Shown here: piece after piece, positions 8,615-16,903 of the stretch
Numbering within the stretch: the first letter of the stretch is position 1
Layout of the letters: each line of letters opens with the position of its first letter
Source: Ignavibacteriales bacterium
GTDB lineage: Bacteria > Bacteroidota > Ignavibacteria > UBA10030
Direction: 5' to 3'
Assembly (NCBI GenBank): GCA_026390595.1
Contig: JAPLFQ010000006.1
Location: forward strand, 59,519 to 123,518
Length of the DNA stretch: 64,000 nucleotides
The notes under the pieces: generated by a model
What the model saw: the letters and a program-made list of their open reading frames with translations, nothing else
Told to the model about the DNA's origin: nothing
The model's database searches: none
Made by a program: the position numbers and the translations under genes

Positions 8615-11005
8615 ATGAAAAGCACATTCAGATTACTCTTTTTGTTGTGTTGCCTATTCACCAGTTCGAATCCGTCGTATTCACAATGGGTGCAAACAAA
8701 TGGACCTAATGGGGGTCCAATTTTTTCTATGGCTAGTAGCGGTAATACTATTGTTGCGGCCACTGAGGGGGGTATGTTTCTTTCAACGAACGATGGGGCA
8801 AACTGGAAAAACGTCAATAGCGATCACATTTTTTATTCGGTAGTTATCAGCGGCACGGATATTTTCGCTGGAGTTCCGTCGGGTGGAGGCGTATTTCTTT
8901 CAACCAACAACGGAACAAGTTGGACTCAGGTAATTGCGAACGCCAATGTTGCCTCTCTTACCGTGAGCGGTACGAATATCTATGCGGTTACTGGTGGTCG
9001 TGTTATTCGTTCAACCAATAACGGGGCTACTTGGTCACAAATTAGCAATGGCCTTCCTCTAACAAGCAGTGTTACCGCTCTAACTTCAATGGGTTCAAGT
9101 ATTTTTGCGGGCGCTTCTGATGGCAGTGGCTATCTTTTGGCGAATAATGGAACAGACTGGAATCAAGTGACTAGTGGCTTTCCCAAGAATCTCTTTTCGC
9201 TTTGTACTAGCGGTTCAAATCTGTTTGCGGGAACTAATGAAGGTGTGTATCTTTCAACAAATAATGGCACCAATTGGACACCGGTTATTAATGGTTTGGT
9301 TGTGCCGGTAGATGGTATCTATTATATTCCGCGAGTGTTCTCCCTTGCCGTTGTTGGTAATAGTCTATTTGCAGGTACATGGGATGGCGGTGTTTATGTC
9401 TCAACGAACAATGGAACCAACTGGACACAACTCAATAATGGCTTGATTGATACTCATGTCCGTTCGCTTTGCGTCAACGGCACAAATGTCTATGCTGGCA
9501 CTAATGTAGGCATGTTTCTTTCAACCAACAACGGAACAAATTGGACAGAACTGAATACAGGGCTGACGAACTCTGGTGTTCGTGCGCTAGTTGCTAACGG
9601 TGCAAATATTCATGCAGGTGCTCTTGGGGGCATGTATCTTTCAACCAATAAAGGGACAAGTTGGACGCTCGAGCTGGGTAATGCTGATATTACATCTTTT
9701 TCTACTCTCGGTGAAAATATTGTTGCCGGAGAAAGGAAGAAAGGAGTGTATCTGTCAACGAACAATGGATCAAGTTGGATGCAAATTAATAATGGCTTGA
9801 CTAATACGAACGTTTATTCTCTTGCTGCTAGCGGTTCAAATCTGTTTGCGGGAACTAATGATGGTATATATCTTTCAACAAATAATGGAACAAGCTGGAC
9901 ACAAGTCAATAATAATCTAGGTGGGACAAGTGTTTCTGCCCTAGTTGCTAATGGCATAAGTATTTTTGCCGCTACTGATGGGGGTCTATTTACTTCAACG
10001 AACAATGGGGGAAATTGGAAACAAATCACTAATGGCTTACCCAGTGTTTGGGTTACTGCTCTTTCTTGCGTCGGTACAAATCTATTTGCCGGTACTCCTG
10101 ATGGTATATATCTTTCAACAAATAGTGGAACAAGCTGGACACAGGTAAATAATGGATTCACGGATTTTGGTAGTATCATTACTTTAGCTATGTACGATAC
10201 AAATCTATTTGCCGGAACCACTGGAGGTGTATTTCTTTCAACGAACTATGGAGCGAACTGGACAAAGGTCAATAGTGGTTTGGTAAGGACATGGGTTTCT
10301 GCGCTAGTTGCCAATGGCATGAATATTTTTGCCGGTACTGTTGGGGGTACAGGCGGTGGTGGAAGTGGAGTATGGCGACGACCATTTTCAGATTTTGGGA
10401 TCACCGGTGTTGAAATTGTGTCGGCACCTCAAGCACCAACGCTTGCGTCACCGGCCGACAGCGCAATCAACCTGCAGTTGACCACGTCGTTGAGCTGGAA
10501 TGCCGCCACCGGTGCTACCGGATATCACCTGCAGGCGTCGACATCCTCATCCTTTGCATCGACCGTGGTCGATGACACGACACTCACGACCACATCGAGA
10601 TCGGTCAGTGCGCTGGCTTTGAGTACGACATACTACTGGCGGGTCCGCTCGAAGAACGCCGCAGGATTCAGCGGCTTCTCTAACGCCAGGAGCTTCAAGA
10701 CGATCCGTACCACCGCAGTCGAAAAGCTCGATGGCTCAATTCCTACAGACTTTGTATTGAGCCAGAACTATCCGAACCCTTTTAACCCCACCACGATCAT
10801 CCAATTTGCATTGCCGAACGGCTGTTATGTTTCATTGAGAGTGTTTGACTTGTTGGGGAAGGAAGTGGCGATCTTGCTATCAGAGGAGCTTGGACCGGGG
10901 TATTTCTCGGTTCGATGGCAGCCCGATGTTCCGAGCGGGACATACATCTATCGCTTGCAAGCTGGACAACTCGTGGAGACGAAAAAAATGACCCTCCTGC
11001 GTTGA
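8615..11005 (+). CDS. Secreted beta-propeller repeat protein with T9SS sorting domain
   Basis: A 796-residue exported protein. A signal peptide (STFRLLFLLCCLF) is followed by about 14-15 repeats of roughly 40 residues with the core STNNGTSWTQVNNGL and IFAGT, of the BNR/sortilin-like beta-propeller type. Then comes one fibronectin-III-like domain (SLSWNAATGATGYHLQ, TYYWRV) and a type IX secretion sorting domain (FVLSQNYPNPFNPTT ... SGTYIYRLQAG, ending KKMTLLR). It is expected to cross the outer membrane through T9SS and be displayed or released. The start at 8615 follows AAAGGGGACGCAG. DNA of the repeat part is more AT-rich and near-identical between units, whereas the FN3/sorting part looks like the rest of the genome, suggesting recent repeat expansion. 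Ligand unknown. It sits between two convergent integrases. Confidence 0.85.
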   Translation: MKSTFRLLFLLCCLFTSSNPSYSQWVQTNGPNGGPIFSMASSGNTIVAATEGGMFLSTNDGANWKNVNSDHIFYSVVISGTDIFAGVPSGGGVFLSTNNGTSWTQVIANANVASLTVSGTNIYAVTGGRVIRSTNNGATWSQISNGLPLTSSVTALTSMGSSIFAGASDGSGYLLANNGTDWNQVTSGFPKNLFSLCTSGSNLFAGTNEGVYLSTNNGTNWTPVINGLVVPVDGIYYIPRVFSLAVVGNSLFAGTWDGGVYVSTNNGTNWTQLNNGLIDTHVRSLCVNGTNVYAGTNVGMFLSTNNGTNWTELNTGLTNSGVRALVANGANIHAGALGGMYLSTNKGTSWTLELGNADITSFSTLGENIVAGERKKGVYLSTNNGSSWMQINNGLTNTNVYSLAASGSNLFAGTNDGIYLSTNNGTSWTQVNNNLGGTSVSALVANGISIFAATDGGLFTSTNNGGNWKQITNGLPSVWVTALSCVGTNLFAGTPDGIYLSTNSGTSWTQVNNGFTDFGSIITLAMYDTNLFAGTTGGVFLSTNYGANWTKVNSGLVRTWVSALVANGMNIFAGTVGGTGGGGSGVWRRPFSDFGITGVEIVSAPQAPTLASPADSAINLQLTTSLSWNAATGATGYHLQASTSSSFASTVVDDTTLTTTSRSVSALALSTTYYWRVRSKNAAGFSGFSNARSFKTIRTTAVEKLDGSIPTDFVLSQNYPNPFNPTTIIQFALPNGCYVSLRVFDLLGKEVAILLSEELGPGYFSVRWQPDVPSGTYIYRLQAGQLVETKKMTLLR

Positions 11006-11067
11006 GGCCGAGGACCAGGGGCCATATGGATGTAAGACTTCGGTAGGATTTCGAATCACGTACACAA

Positions 11068-11094
11068 AAAATCCCCATCAACACTGGGGATTTT
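11068..11094 (+). terminator. Intrinsic terminator of the propeller gene
   Basis: Perfect 9 bp stem AAAATCCCC / GGGGATTTT with a 9-base loop, followed by CTTTTG, 62 bases after the stop codon. Being A/T-flanked on both sides it could also stop leftward transcription from the facing integrase. Confidence 0.85.
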
Positions 11095-11484
11095 CTTTTG
11101 GCGTTTTAGCTCCTGAATCTAGCGAGTTTAGCAATTCTGCCCTCTGAGCACAGAGAAACACCAGTTCCAATTTGGCTGCCGACTTGGACTTGCAGTTCAA
11201 AACTCCCTCCTGATAACACGATTGACGACACAGCAATAGTGAGCCTTCCAGCCTGCGCAGAGCCGAACCAGCGGCATAGAACTGTTGAACGCCTGACACC
11301 CCGACTGACATTGAGCTAGTCGGCAAATGTTCCGAGATGCGAAAGATCAATGTGTCGCGAACGTGGCAGGATTGGTGTACAAGTGTGAACCTGGCTTTGA
11401 GCAATGACTTGCGGCTGCTGATCCGTGCATGCTAACAGATTTGTTAGCAGCAACTTGGAAAGGCCCCTCTCCTCTACATTAAGA
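11095..11484. other. Gene-free stretch between convergent units
   Basis: About 390 bases with no supported gene between the propeller terminator and the end of the second integrase. The only clear structure is the TGCTAACA inverted pair near 11430. Confidence 0.4.
11430..11449. repeat. Inverted TGCTAACA pair downstream of integrase 2
   Basis: TGCTAACA, 4-base spacer GATT, TGTTAGCA: perfect 8 bp dyad. The same octamer is found as a direct pair beside integrase 1 (6926-6945). It could be a recombination site or a terminator stem for the leftward integrase gene. Confidence 0.4.
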
Positions 11485-12504
11485 TCAGTTCGTGAGCTTG
11501 TCGACATCGGGCAGTTGTAGCTTGCCCACGCTCTCTCGCAGGTATTCGTTTGACAAGTGTCCGTAGATCTCGGTCACAGCTACTGAACTGTGACCGAGGA
11601 GCTCCTTTACGACGGAGATGGGAACATTGGCCATGAGCATCCAAGAGGCGTATGAGTGGCGGAGCGAATGAAAATGCAGTTGTTCTGGCAACTCGCACTT
11701 CCGCACAAGACTCTTGAATCGACGGGAAATTGCATGCGCGCTCAGTGGAGCTTGCTGTTTGTCTGAGAAGACATAGCCCGTAGGTTTCCTCAGCGGCATG
11801 AAGATATTGTAGATATCAGCTGACATTGGGATTGTCCTCGGTTTGTAGCCCTTCACCACGAAATTGCATCGATTTCTGATCCGGATCGAACGCCGATCGA
11901 AGTCAAGATCTTCCCAACACAGGTTCACGAGTTCGCCCCGCCGCATTCCGGTTGAAGCGCCAAACAAGAGAAGGCGTCGAAACCCCACATCTTCGACCAC
12001 AGAACACAGCTTGATGAACTCTTTCAAGGTGAGGAAGCAAGGATCCTTTGCGGGTACTCTGAGCAACTTGCACTTCCTTGCTGGATTCTCATCGATTAGT
12101 CGCCAGTCTACGGCAAGTTGAAAGGCTGCCCGAAGCGTGCGGAGATTGATGTTGACGGTGACAGGGGAGGCCTTGCGTAGCCGCGCTTGCTTGAATTGCT
12201 CAATGTCCAACGGAGTGATGGCTCTGAGCGGGAGGTTTCCGAGGGTCTCGAGCAGATGCTTGAATGCACGAGTATAAAGACTGCCAGTGCCAATGGAGAG
12301 ATTTGCCAGAGAATACTGTTCAATGCGCTGCATAAAACCCGAGAGATTCGTACGCCTTGGCCTATCGAGGTGTGGTGCGAGCGAAGCGAAAAGCTCTCGG
12401 GCCTTCTCAAGATCCTTCGTTCCAAGGGAAATCCACCTGCTGCGGCCTTTTTCCCGATAGGCTGTATAATAAATACCATTGCTCCTTTTGAAGAATGATG
12501 CCAT
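11485..12504 (-). CDS. Tyrosine recombinase / integrase (copy 2)
   Basis: A 339-residue integrase similar to copy 1 over its whole length (FFKRSNGIYYTAY at the N-terminus, PVTVNINLRTLRAAF in the core-binding domain). Catalytic residues are seen in STGMRRGELVNL, HSLRHSYASW, LLGHSSVAVTEIYGHL; the beta-hairpin Lys is probably in VVKGYKPR. It lies at the left end of the minus-strand gene block reaching 23.2 kb and is separated from the AAA gene by 57 bases, so it may be the last gene of that block's transcript or have its own promoter. It probably excises and integrates the element it borders. GGGAGGG lies 13 bases before the ATG. Confidence 0.92.
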   Translation of the reverse strand: MASFFKRSNGIYYTAYREKGRSRWISLGTKDLEKARELFASLAPHLDRPRRTNLSGFMQRIEQYSLANLSIGTGSLYTRAFKHLLETLGNLPLRAITPLDIEQFKQARLRKASPVTVNINLRTLRAAFQLAVDWRLIDENPARKCKLLRVPAKDPCFLTLKEFIKLCSVVEDVGFRRLLLFGASTGMRRGELVNLCWEDLDFDRRSIRIRNRCNFVVKGYKPRTIPMSADIYNIFMPLRKPTGYVFSDKQQAPLSAHAISRRFKSLVRKCELPEQLHFHSLRHSYASWMLMANVPISVVKELLGHSSVAVTEIYGHLSNEYLRESVGKLQLPDVDKLTN

Positions 12505-12561
12505 GACTCGTGTCGATCCCTCCCAGCAGTGACATCCACTTTCACTTTACATGCTGTATCG

Positions 12562-13584
12562 TCATCTGTATTTCTGAGGCCTGAAAAGGAAGAACGCTCT
12601 GAACACTCGGAAGATGAGGTACGCGAAAAATCCGAGTGTCGAGAAGTAGATGTAGAATTCTCTGTTGTCTGTGCCGATTGAAAAGATTTTGAAGATGGTG
12701 AAGATGCTGATGCCGAAAACATAGATGGGCCCCATGTTGAAGTAATGCCCCTCATCGACCTGACGGAGTTTGCGTATCTCCTGGGTGTCGAGGTACTTCT
12801 CTTTGGAGCCATGCCAAAGCATGTTCTTGATGTGGAACGGATTACCATTGGAAGCTTTGAGGATCTCTCTTCGATAGAGCTCTGGATCGATGATGTGTAG
12901 AGTATAGTTCTCGAAAAAGTAGTTGATGAGCTGAATGGAAACAGCCTCCGGCAGTGGTTCCAAGTCGATCTTGGTGAAGGATGCCCAGATACGTTTGAAT
13001 TGGAAGTTCTCCTTCATCTGGACGACAGCTGCACAGACAAGGGCAACGTTTAGAATAGTTTCCAGAAACTTCTGCTGTGTTGGGGAGATCCTGTCCAAGT
13101 TGTCAAAGAAGATCAAATAGGGCTTCTGCGATTGGGAGATGCCCTCGAAAATCAAAGCTTGGAGTTTGTTGCTGCCAAGCCCAGAGAGCTGCTTTTTGGC
13201 TGTTGCCCAATCTGTCCGCTCGCCATCCAGTTCTACGTGAAGGTCCCCGAGATAGAAGAGGTCTTCGGCGATTTCCTTGATGCAATCGCCCAGCGGGCTT
13301 GAGTGTTCTATGAAGAGCATCTTGTATTGATCCGGTTTGATGCGAACACCCAGATTGCCACGCAGCTGCGCCATGATATTCGCTGAGAAATCGATGCGCC
13401 TGGTGTGGCCGGTAAGGATCCATTTCGCTTCAAGCATAAGTCGGCTCTTACCAATACCCTTGTCTCCTGCGAGCAGCGTGTGACGGCCTTTTGAGAGGTT
13501 CTTGACAAGGAGATAAAGTTCCTCTGTTCTTCCAAAGAAGGTCAGATCCTGACGAAGGTCAGATGGAAGGACTAAATCTTTCAC
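12562..13584 (-). CDS. Membrane-anchored AAA/STAND-like ATPase
   Basis: A roughly 340-residue ATPase of unknown role. A P-loop (LLAGDKGIGKSRLM) sits near residue 37 and a Walker B-like LIFFDNLD near 160. After the ATPase core, two hydrophobic segments (GPIYVFGISIFTIFKIF and FYIYFSTLGFFAYLIF) near the C-terminus predict membrane insertion, with a short Arg-rich tail. I take the GTG at 13584 as start because it overlaps the stop of the RadA-like gene as GTGA; an in-frame GTG at 13635 would give 17 more residues. Coupling to a RadA-like ATPase suggests the two act together, perhaps on DNA at the membrane. ORC/Cdc6- or MalT-type STAND relatives are possible. Confidence 0.6.
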   Translation of the reverse strand: MKDLVLPSDLRQDLTFFGRTEELYLLVKNLSKGRHTLLAGDKGIGKSRLMLEAKWILTGHTRRIDFSANIMAQLRGNLGVRIKPDQYKMLFIEHSSPLGDCIKEIAEDLFYLGDLHVELDGERTDWATAKKQLSGLGSNKLQALIFEGISQSQKPYLIFFDNLDRISPTQQKFLETILNVALVCAAVVQMKENFQFKRIWASFTKIDLEPLPEAVSIQLINYFFENYTLHIIDPELYRREILKASNGNPFHIKNMLWHGSKEKYLDTQEIRKLRQVDEGHYFNMGPIYVFGISIFTIFKIFSIGTDNREFYIYFSTLGFFAYLIFRVFRAFFLFRPQKYR

Positions 13585-14369
13585 GGCTTCACCCCGTGAA
13601 AGACCAGCCCAGTCTTTCGCATATAGAGCTGGCACCGAGGGGCTGTGGATCCAAATCGGTTCTTACTAGCGTAAAGGATGCGATGATGTTCCTGATCCTC
13701 CTGCACATCCAAATGGAATACAACATCGACTGCGTGCTCGAGGAGCTTTGGGCCAGCCGTGGTTCTGTTCTTGGTGACCTGTCCGACAATGATGAGAACG
13801 ATATTCTGCTGCTGCGCTAGCCGCCGTAGGACATAGATGCACTTTCGTATCTGCATTGAACTTCCCGGCAGTGAGGTCATCGTATCAGAATAAATGGTCT
13901 GTATTGAATCGACAACGAGCATCCTTATCTTCGTCTGATTGACATGAGAAAGGACTGCACTCATGTTCGATTCGAAAAGGACAAAGATGTTTGGTGAGGT
14001 TATCCTCAGGCGGTCTGCACGAAGCTTCAGCTGCTGGACAGACTCTTCGCCGGTGACATAGAGCGATGGGATGTTCATCTTCTTCAACACCTGCATCAAG
14101 AGAGTTGATTTGCCGGCTCCCGGCTGACCTGTAAGCAGAACAGTGCTTCCGGGAACGAAGCCATCACCGAGCAGCAGGTCGAGCTGTTCAATCCTTGTCC
14201 TGATTCTTGGGACGCTGAAGGATTCGATCTTAGGGAGCGCTATGGGTCGTACGCCGTCCTTCGATATCACGGCCACTTGTTTGCGGAGAGAATTCCAGCG
14301 TCCGCAATCGGGACAGGTGATCTGGAAGTTTGGGAAAAAGGAGTTGCAGGAAGAGCAAGAATAAGACAT
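13581..14369 (-). CDS. RadA/Sms-like ATPase lacking the Lon-like domain
   Basis: A 262-residue RecA-fold ATPase. It opens with a four-cysteine zinc finger (CSSCNSFFPNFQITCPDCGRW), then Walker A GQPGAGKST, the YVTGEES segment, Walker B-like MLVVDSIQTIYS, and the RadA-specific SKNRFGST motif. Normal RadA is about 450 residues with a C-terminal Lon-protease-like scaffold; this one ends right after the KNRFG region. RadA is a branch-migration helicase in recombination, so a short form next to recombinases suggests a helper for element integration or replication. The start is well placed after GGGGAGG. The truncation appears natural, since the downstream gene overlaps the stop codon. Confidence 0.85.
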   Translation of the reverse strand: MSYSCSSCNSFFPNFQITCPDCGRWNSLRKQVAVISKDGVRPIALPKIESFSVPRIRTRIEQLDLLLGDGFVPGSTVLLTGQPGAGKSTLLMQVLKKMNIPSLYVTGEESVQQLKLRADRLRITSPNIFVLFESNMSAVLSHVNQTKIRMLVVDSIQTIYSDTMTSLPGSSMQIRKCIYVLRRLAQQQNIVLIIVGQVTKNRTTAGPKLLEHAVDVVFHLDVQEDQEHHRILYASKNRFGSTAPRCQLYMRKTGLVFHGVKP

Positions 14370-14377
14370 GGTTTTGG

Positions 14378-14460
14378 ACCTCCCCTCGGTCCCCTCCTAA
14401 ATAGGAGGGGATGTGGACCTGCCCCTGCCCCGTCCTAAAAAAAGGAGGGGATGCGGGGCC
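14378..14460. repeat. G/C-rich hairpin repeat, double copy
   Basis: Two back-to-back units: CCCCTCCTAAATAGGAGGGG, then a second with CCGTCCT, an A-tract and GGAGGGG. It lies between the YdjM-like and RadA-like genes. The same kind of element recurs at 18669, 20039 and 21938, always at gene ends in this block. Confidence 0.7.
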
Positions 14461-14462
14461 TG

Positions 14463-16121
14463 TCAGTTCATTCGCTTGATTATGAATGTGACCTGGGTTT
14501 TGTTGTTGTGAGGAATCTGACGGATGTCCATCAGGAGACCGTTCACGGTTGAGTGAATTTCGGATTGCTTCTCGGCGGCATTTGCCTTTGATCTTAGTTG
14601 TCGATTGGTCAGGGACAGCTTGCGGATTTCCAGTGCGGTCCTGGACTGGGTGGCTGACCGGGATGCAAGAAGCTGCGACAGGGTTGTCTTGCTCTTGTGC
14701 CACTTCAGTTCCGAAACAGTAAGCACGCGATCAGATGTAAACCCTCCTTTTGAAAGCTCTGTTCGTTGAGCGTGTTCTGTCGAATCAATTCTTGCAGCCT
14801 GTTCCGCATTGACGATCTTCTGATTGACTTCTGAGAGGAAGGTCAACTTCTGGCTCTCCAGCGATTGTATCTTGCCTTCGTTGAGGCTGATCTGATCCTG
14901 GAAGAACTGCGCAAGGTCCTTTCTTGCAAGGATCTCTTTGTCCCTCACGGTGTCCCCCCTCGTTTTGCAAAATTGTATGGATTCCTTCGGATCGAGCGTG
15001 ACTGAGATCTGGGTATAGTTCTCAAGCCTCGGCAAGGTCAAACCAGGCGATGATTGACTCTCCTGGTTCTTGCCTGGGAGAATTGATTTCACGGTCAGGA
15101 TCCCTTTTGTGATGAACACGTACTCGAGATTGAACGTGAGAATATCCCGGTACCTGGCATAGCTGAACTTGACAGTTCCGCCGCCCCCCGTTACAGGACT
15201 GAATATTCTGATGTTCTCTGGCAAGGATACCTTGTCTGTTGTGGCAAGATCACCGAAGAGGTAGTTCTCGACTGACGTATCGATATAGGCAGTGATCTGG
15301 GAGAGAAGTTGGTTGCTTAGATCGATGCTTCGCACTGTCGAACGGACAGGAGTGCCCCTTTCGCACAGTATCTTATCTGCGACAAAGTCGGCTTCGAAGT
15401 CCTTCCCTAGCGTGTGCAGGTCTCCATCAGCTCCTTTGAAAATCAACGTGGAGGGATTGAGGGCTCCTATGACCTCAACAGTGCCGCTGAAGGGATGCTT
15501 GGTGAGCATGTTGTAGGCAGTGGCGTTGGCAAACACAAGGTTATCCCGGGAGAATTCATTGTAGTCCCGCACAGCTGACTCGATGTTCTTCTGTGTCGAC
15601 CTTATGAAGCGCTCATATCCTTGGTGTGCAATCAAGAACACGGGAATGCAGCCGAGGAGGAAGAAGATTCCCAGCATCCGATCCATTTTAGAGCCGGTTT
15701 GCAGCCGGTAACGATGGGGATTGTTGACCTCCAGTGGGAACACACATTTAGAGCTTGAGAGCGGATAGAAGAGCTTCACGCCGTGAACGGTCATCGTATC
15801 CAGAAAAGGATGTGAGGAGTAACCCGCAAGAATGCAGACAAAGATGTCTGCATTCACCAGCCGGATAGGCAGAAGCAAGACCGCAAGACCGACCATGAAA
15901 GCAACCGAATGAGTGAGCGTGCGGTGGCCAAATCGTCGCTCAAGAAATCTGGACAAAGAAGGAACAACCCTGCCTGGATAACTTGCTGCTGTGTCAATGT
16001 CGGGCAATGTCGAAGCGATCGCTATGATAAAGGCGTTGGATGCACTGAGCGCGACACCCGTCGTCGTAAGCAAGAGCAAATACAGGAACTCGGCGAATGT
16101 GATATGTGTGGGGGTGGTCAT
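14463..16121 (-). CDS. YdjM-like membrane metal-dependent hydrolase with coiled-coil extension
   Basis: A 552-residue membrane protein. The N-terminal 190 residues match the LexA-regulated YdjM / DUF457 family: THITFAEFL, TLPDID, GHRTLTHS and GYSSHPFLDTMTVHG carry the usual His/Asp ligands, embedded in several hydrophobic segments. A further membrane segment (MLGIFFLLGCIPVFLI) leads to a long soluble part of about 350 residues with heptad-like stretches near 400-540 that I do not recognise. YdjM-like proteins are roughly 200 residues, so this is an unusual extension, which may link a membrane hydrolase to the neighbouring ATPases. It heads the sub-block YdjM, RadA-like, AAA. The start at 16121 is at the edge of a low-complexity tract and has no good ribosome site. 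Confidence 0.7.
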   Translation of the reverse strand: MTTPTHITFAEFLYLLLLTTTGVALSASNAFIIAIASTLPDIDTAASYPGRVVPSLSRFLERRFGHRTLTHSVAFMVGLAVLLLPIRLVNADIFVCILAGYSSHPFLDTMTVHGVKLFYPLSSSKCVFPLEVNNPHRYRLQTGSKMDRMLGIFFLLGCIPVFLIAHQGYERFIRSTQKNIESAVRDYNEFSRDNLVFANATAYNMLTKHPFSGTVEVIGALNPSTLIFKGADGDLHTLGKDFEADFVADKILCERGTPVRSTVRSIDLSNQLLSQITAYIDTSVENYLFGDLATTDKVSLPENIRIFSPVTGGGGTVKFSYARYRDILTFNLEYVFITKGILTVKSILPGKNQESQSSPGLTLPRLENYTQISVTLDPKESIQFCKTRGDTVRDKEILARKDLAQFFQDQISLNEGKIQSLESQKLTFLSEVNQKIVNAEQAARIDSTEHAQRTELSKGGFTSDRVLTVSELKWHKSKTTLSQLLASRSATQSRTALEIRKLSLTNRQLRSKANAAEKQSEIHSTVNGLLMDIRQIPHNNKTQVTFIIKRMN

Positions 16122-16200
16122 AGAAGAGTATTAAGTATGTGAGTAGTGGAGTAGGAAGTATTTGAGTAGCAAGTATATGAGTGGTTGAGTTTGAAAAACA
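16122..16200. repeat. Low-complexity GTGAGTA-type tract
   Basis: Degenerate repeats of AAGTATGTGAGTAG / GAAGTATTTGAGTAG across about 80 bases. It resembles the purine-rich tracts at 23.5-23.8, 56.65-56.8 and 58.97-59.1 kb. Confidence 0.5.
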
Positions 16201-16243
16201 TGAGGGTGCTAGGCCTTTGATTTGGAGTGAGACGTAGTCAAAC

Positions 16244-16286
16244 TTGACAACGATGCGGTTGGTGGCTATATTACAGTGTAATACAC
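16244..16286 (+). promoter_or_regulatory. Consensus sigma70-type promoter with overlapping dyad operator
   Basis: TTGACA (16244-16249), 17-base spacer, TATATT (16267-16272). A dyad TATTACA-G-TGTAATA overlaps the -10 box and start point, as expected for ribbon-helix-helix autorepression. It drives the plus-strand antitoxin-like gene at 16304. Confidence 0.75.
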
Positions 16287-16303
16287 CCCGGAGAGGACTA
16301 TTT

Positions 16304-16540
16304 ATGAGACAAAGCAAAGTCGTGACCGTCTCGATTCCACCGAAGCTTCTGAAGCAGGCGGAGAGACTGGCGCAGAAAGAGCAACGGACGAAGAGTGAAG
16401 TCGTGCGTGACGCACTGCGGTTGTATCTGAACCTGCAGAACGACAAAGGATTTCGTCTTGCAGTACGAGAGCGCGCAAGGGCGCTGCAGCTGCAAACTGA
16501 AGATGACGTTGAACGCATCGTTGACAAAGTGCGGAAATAG
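16304..16540 (+). CDS. Ribbon-helix-helix (CopG/Arc-type) regulator, orphan antitoxin-like
   Basis: A 78-residue protein: a beta strand (KVVTVSIPPKLLKQAERLA) followed by two helices (RTKSEVVRDALRLYLNL) is the RHH DNA-binding fold, then a charged C-terminal tail of about 30 residues typical of antitoxins that wrap a toxin. It is the only plus-strand gene inside a long minus-strand block and has its own near-consensus promoter and dyad operator. The ATG at 16304 follows GAGAGGA. A toxin gene should follow, but 6 bases past the stop only a 19-codon frame (16547-16606, starting MASLSLALQEF) is present, which may be the remnant of a toxin N-terminus. So it may now be a solitary regulator. Confidence 0.85.
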   Translation: MRQSKVVTVSIPPKLLKQAERLAQKEQRTKSEVVRDALRLYLNLQNDKGFRLAVRERARALQLQTEDDVERIVDKVRK

Positions 16541-16626
16541 CTTCTCATGGCATCCCTATCGTTGGCGTTGCAAGAGTTTTCGCAGAAGCGCCGACCTGGT
16601 CCGTAGTATGCTGTTACGCTTCTGAA

Positions 16627-16648
16627 GGTCAGACGGGAACGTCTGACC
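16627..16648. repeat. Perfect hairpin with GGAA tetraloop
   Basis: GGTCAGACG / CGTCTGACC, 9 bp, loop GGAA, between the convergent RHH gene and the small minus-strand gene. No T-tract follows, so it looks like a REP-type element more than a classic terminator. Confidence 0.65.
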
Positions 16649-16669
16649 GACCAATCTTGCCTCCGTTCG

Positions 16670-16885
16670 TCACTCTCGCTTAGAGCACTCTGTTGGGAAA
16701 GTCTGCATTGCACAAGCCGAGTGACTCTGTTCTGTTTGCTCAACGTGATTGGATAGCACTCTGATCACCCGCTCCAAGTCACGTTGCGTGACGATGGACT
16801 CCCCGCCTAATTGCTCGAGCTCGAGTGTCCTTGACCAGGAACAGAGAATCCTTTGAATCGCTTGGTGGGGAATAGTGTTTGACAT
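16670..16885 (-). CDS. Small hypothetical protein
   Basis: A 71-residue hydrophilic protein of unknown function (starts MSNTIPHQAIQRIL, ends TECSKRE), mostly helical in appearance. It starts 18 bases after the nucleotidyltransferase gene with a good GGAGAAAG ribosome site, so it is likely co-transcribed. No known motif is visible. Confidence 0.5.
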   Translation of the reverse strand: MSNTIPHQAIQRILCSWSRTLELEQLGGESIVTQRDLERVIRVLSNHVEQTEQSHSACAMQTFPTECSKRE

Positions 16886-16903
16886 GGGCTTTCTCCGAGA
16901 TGG

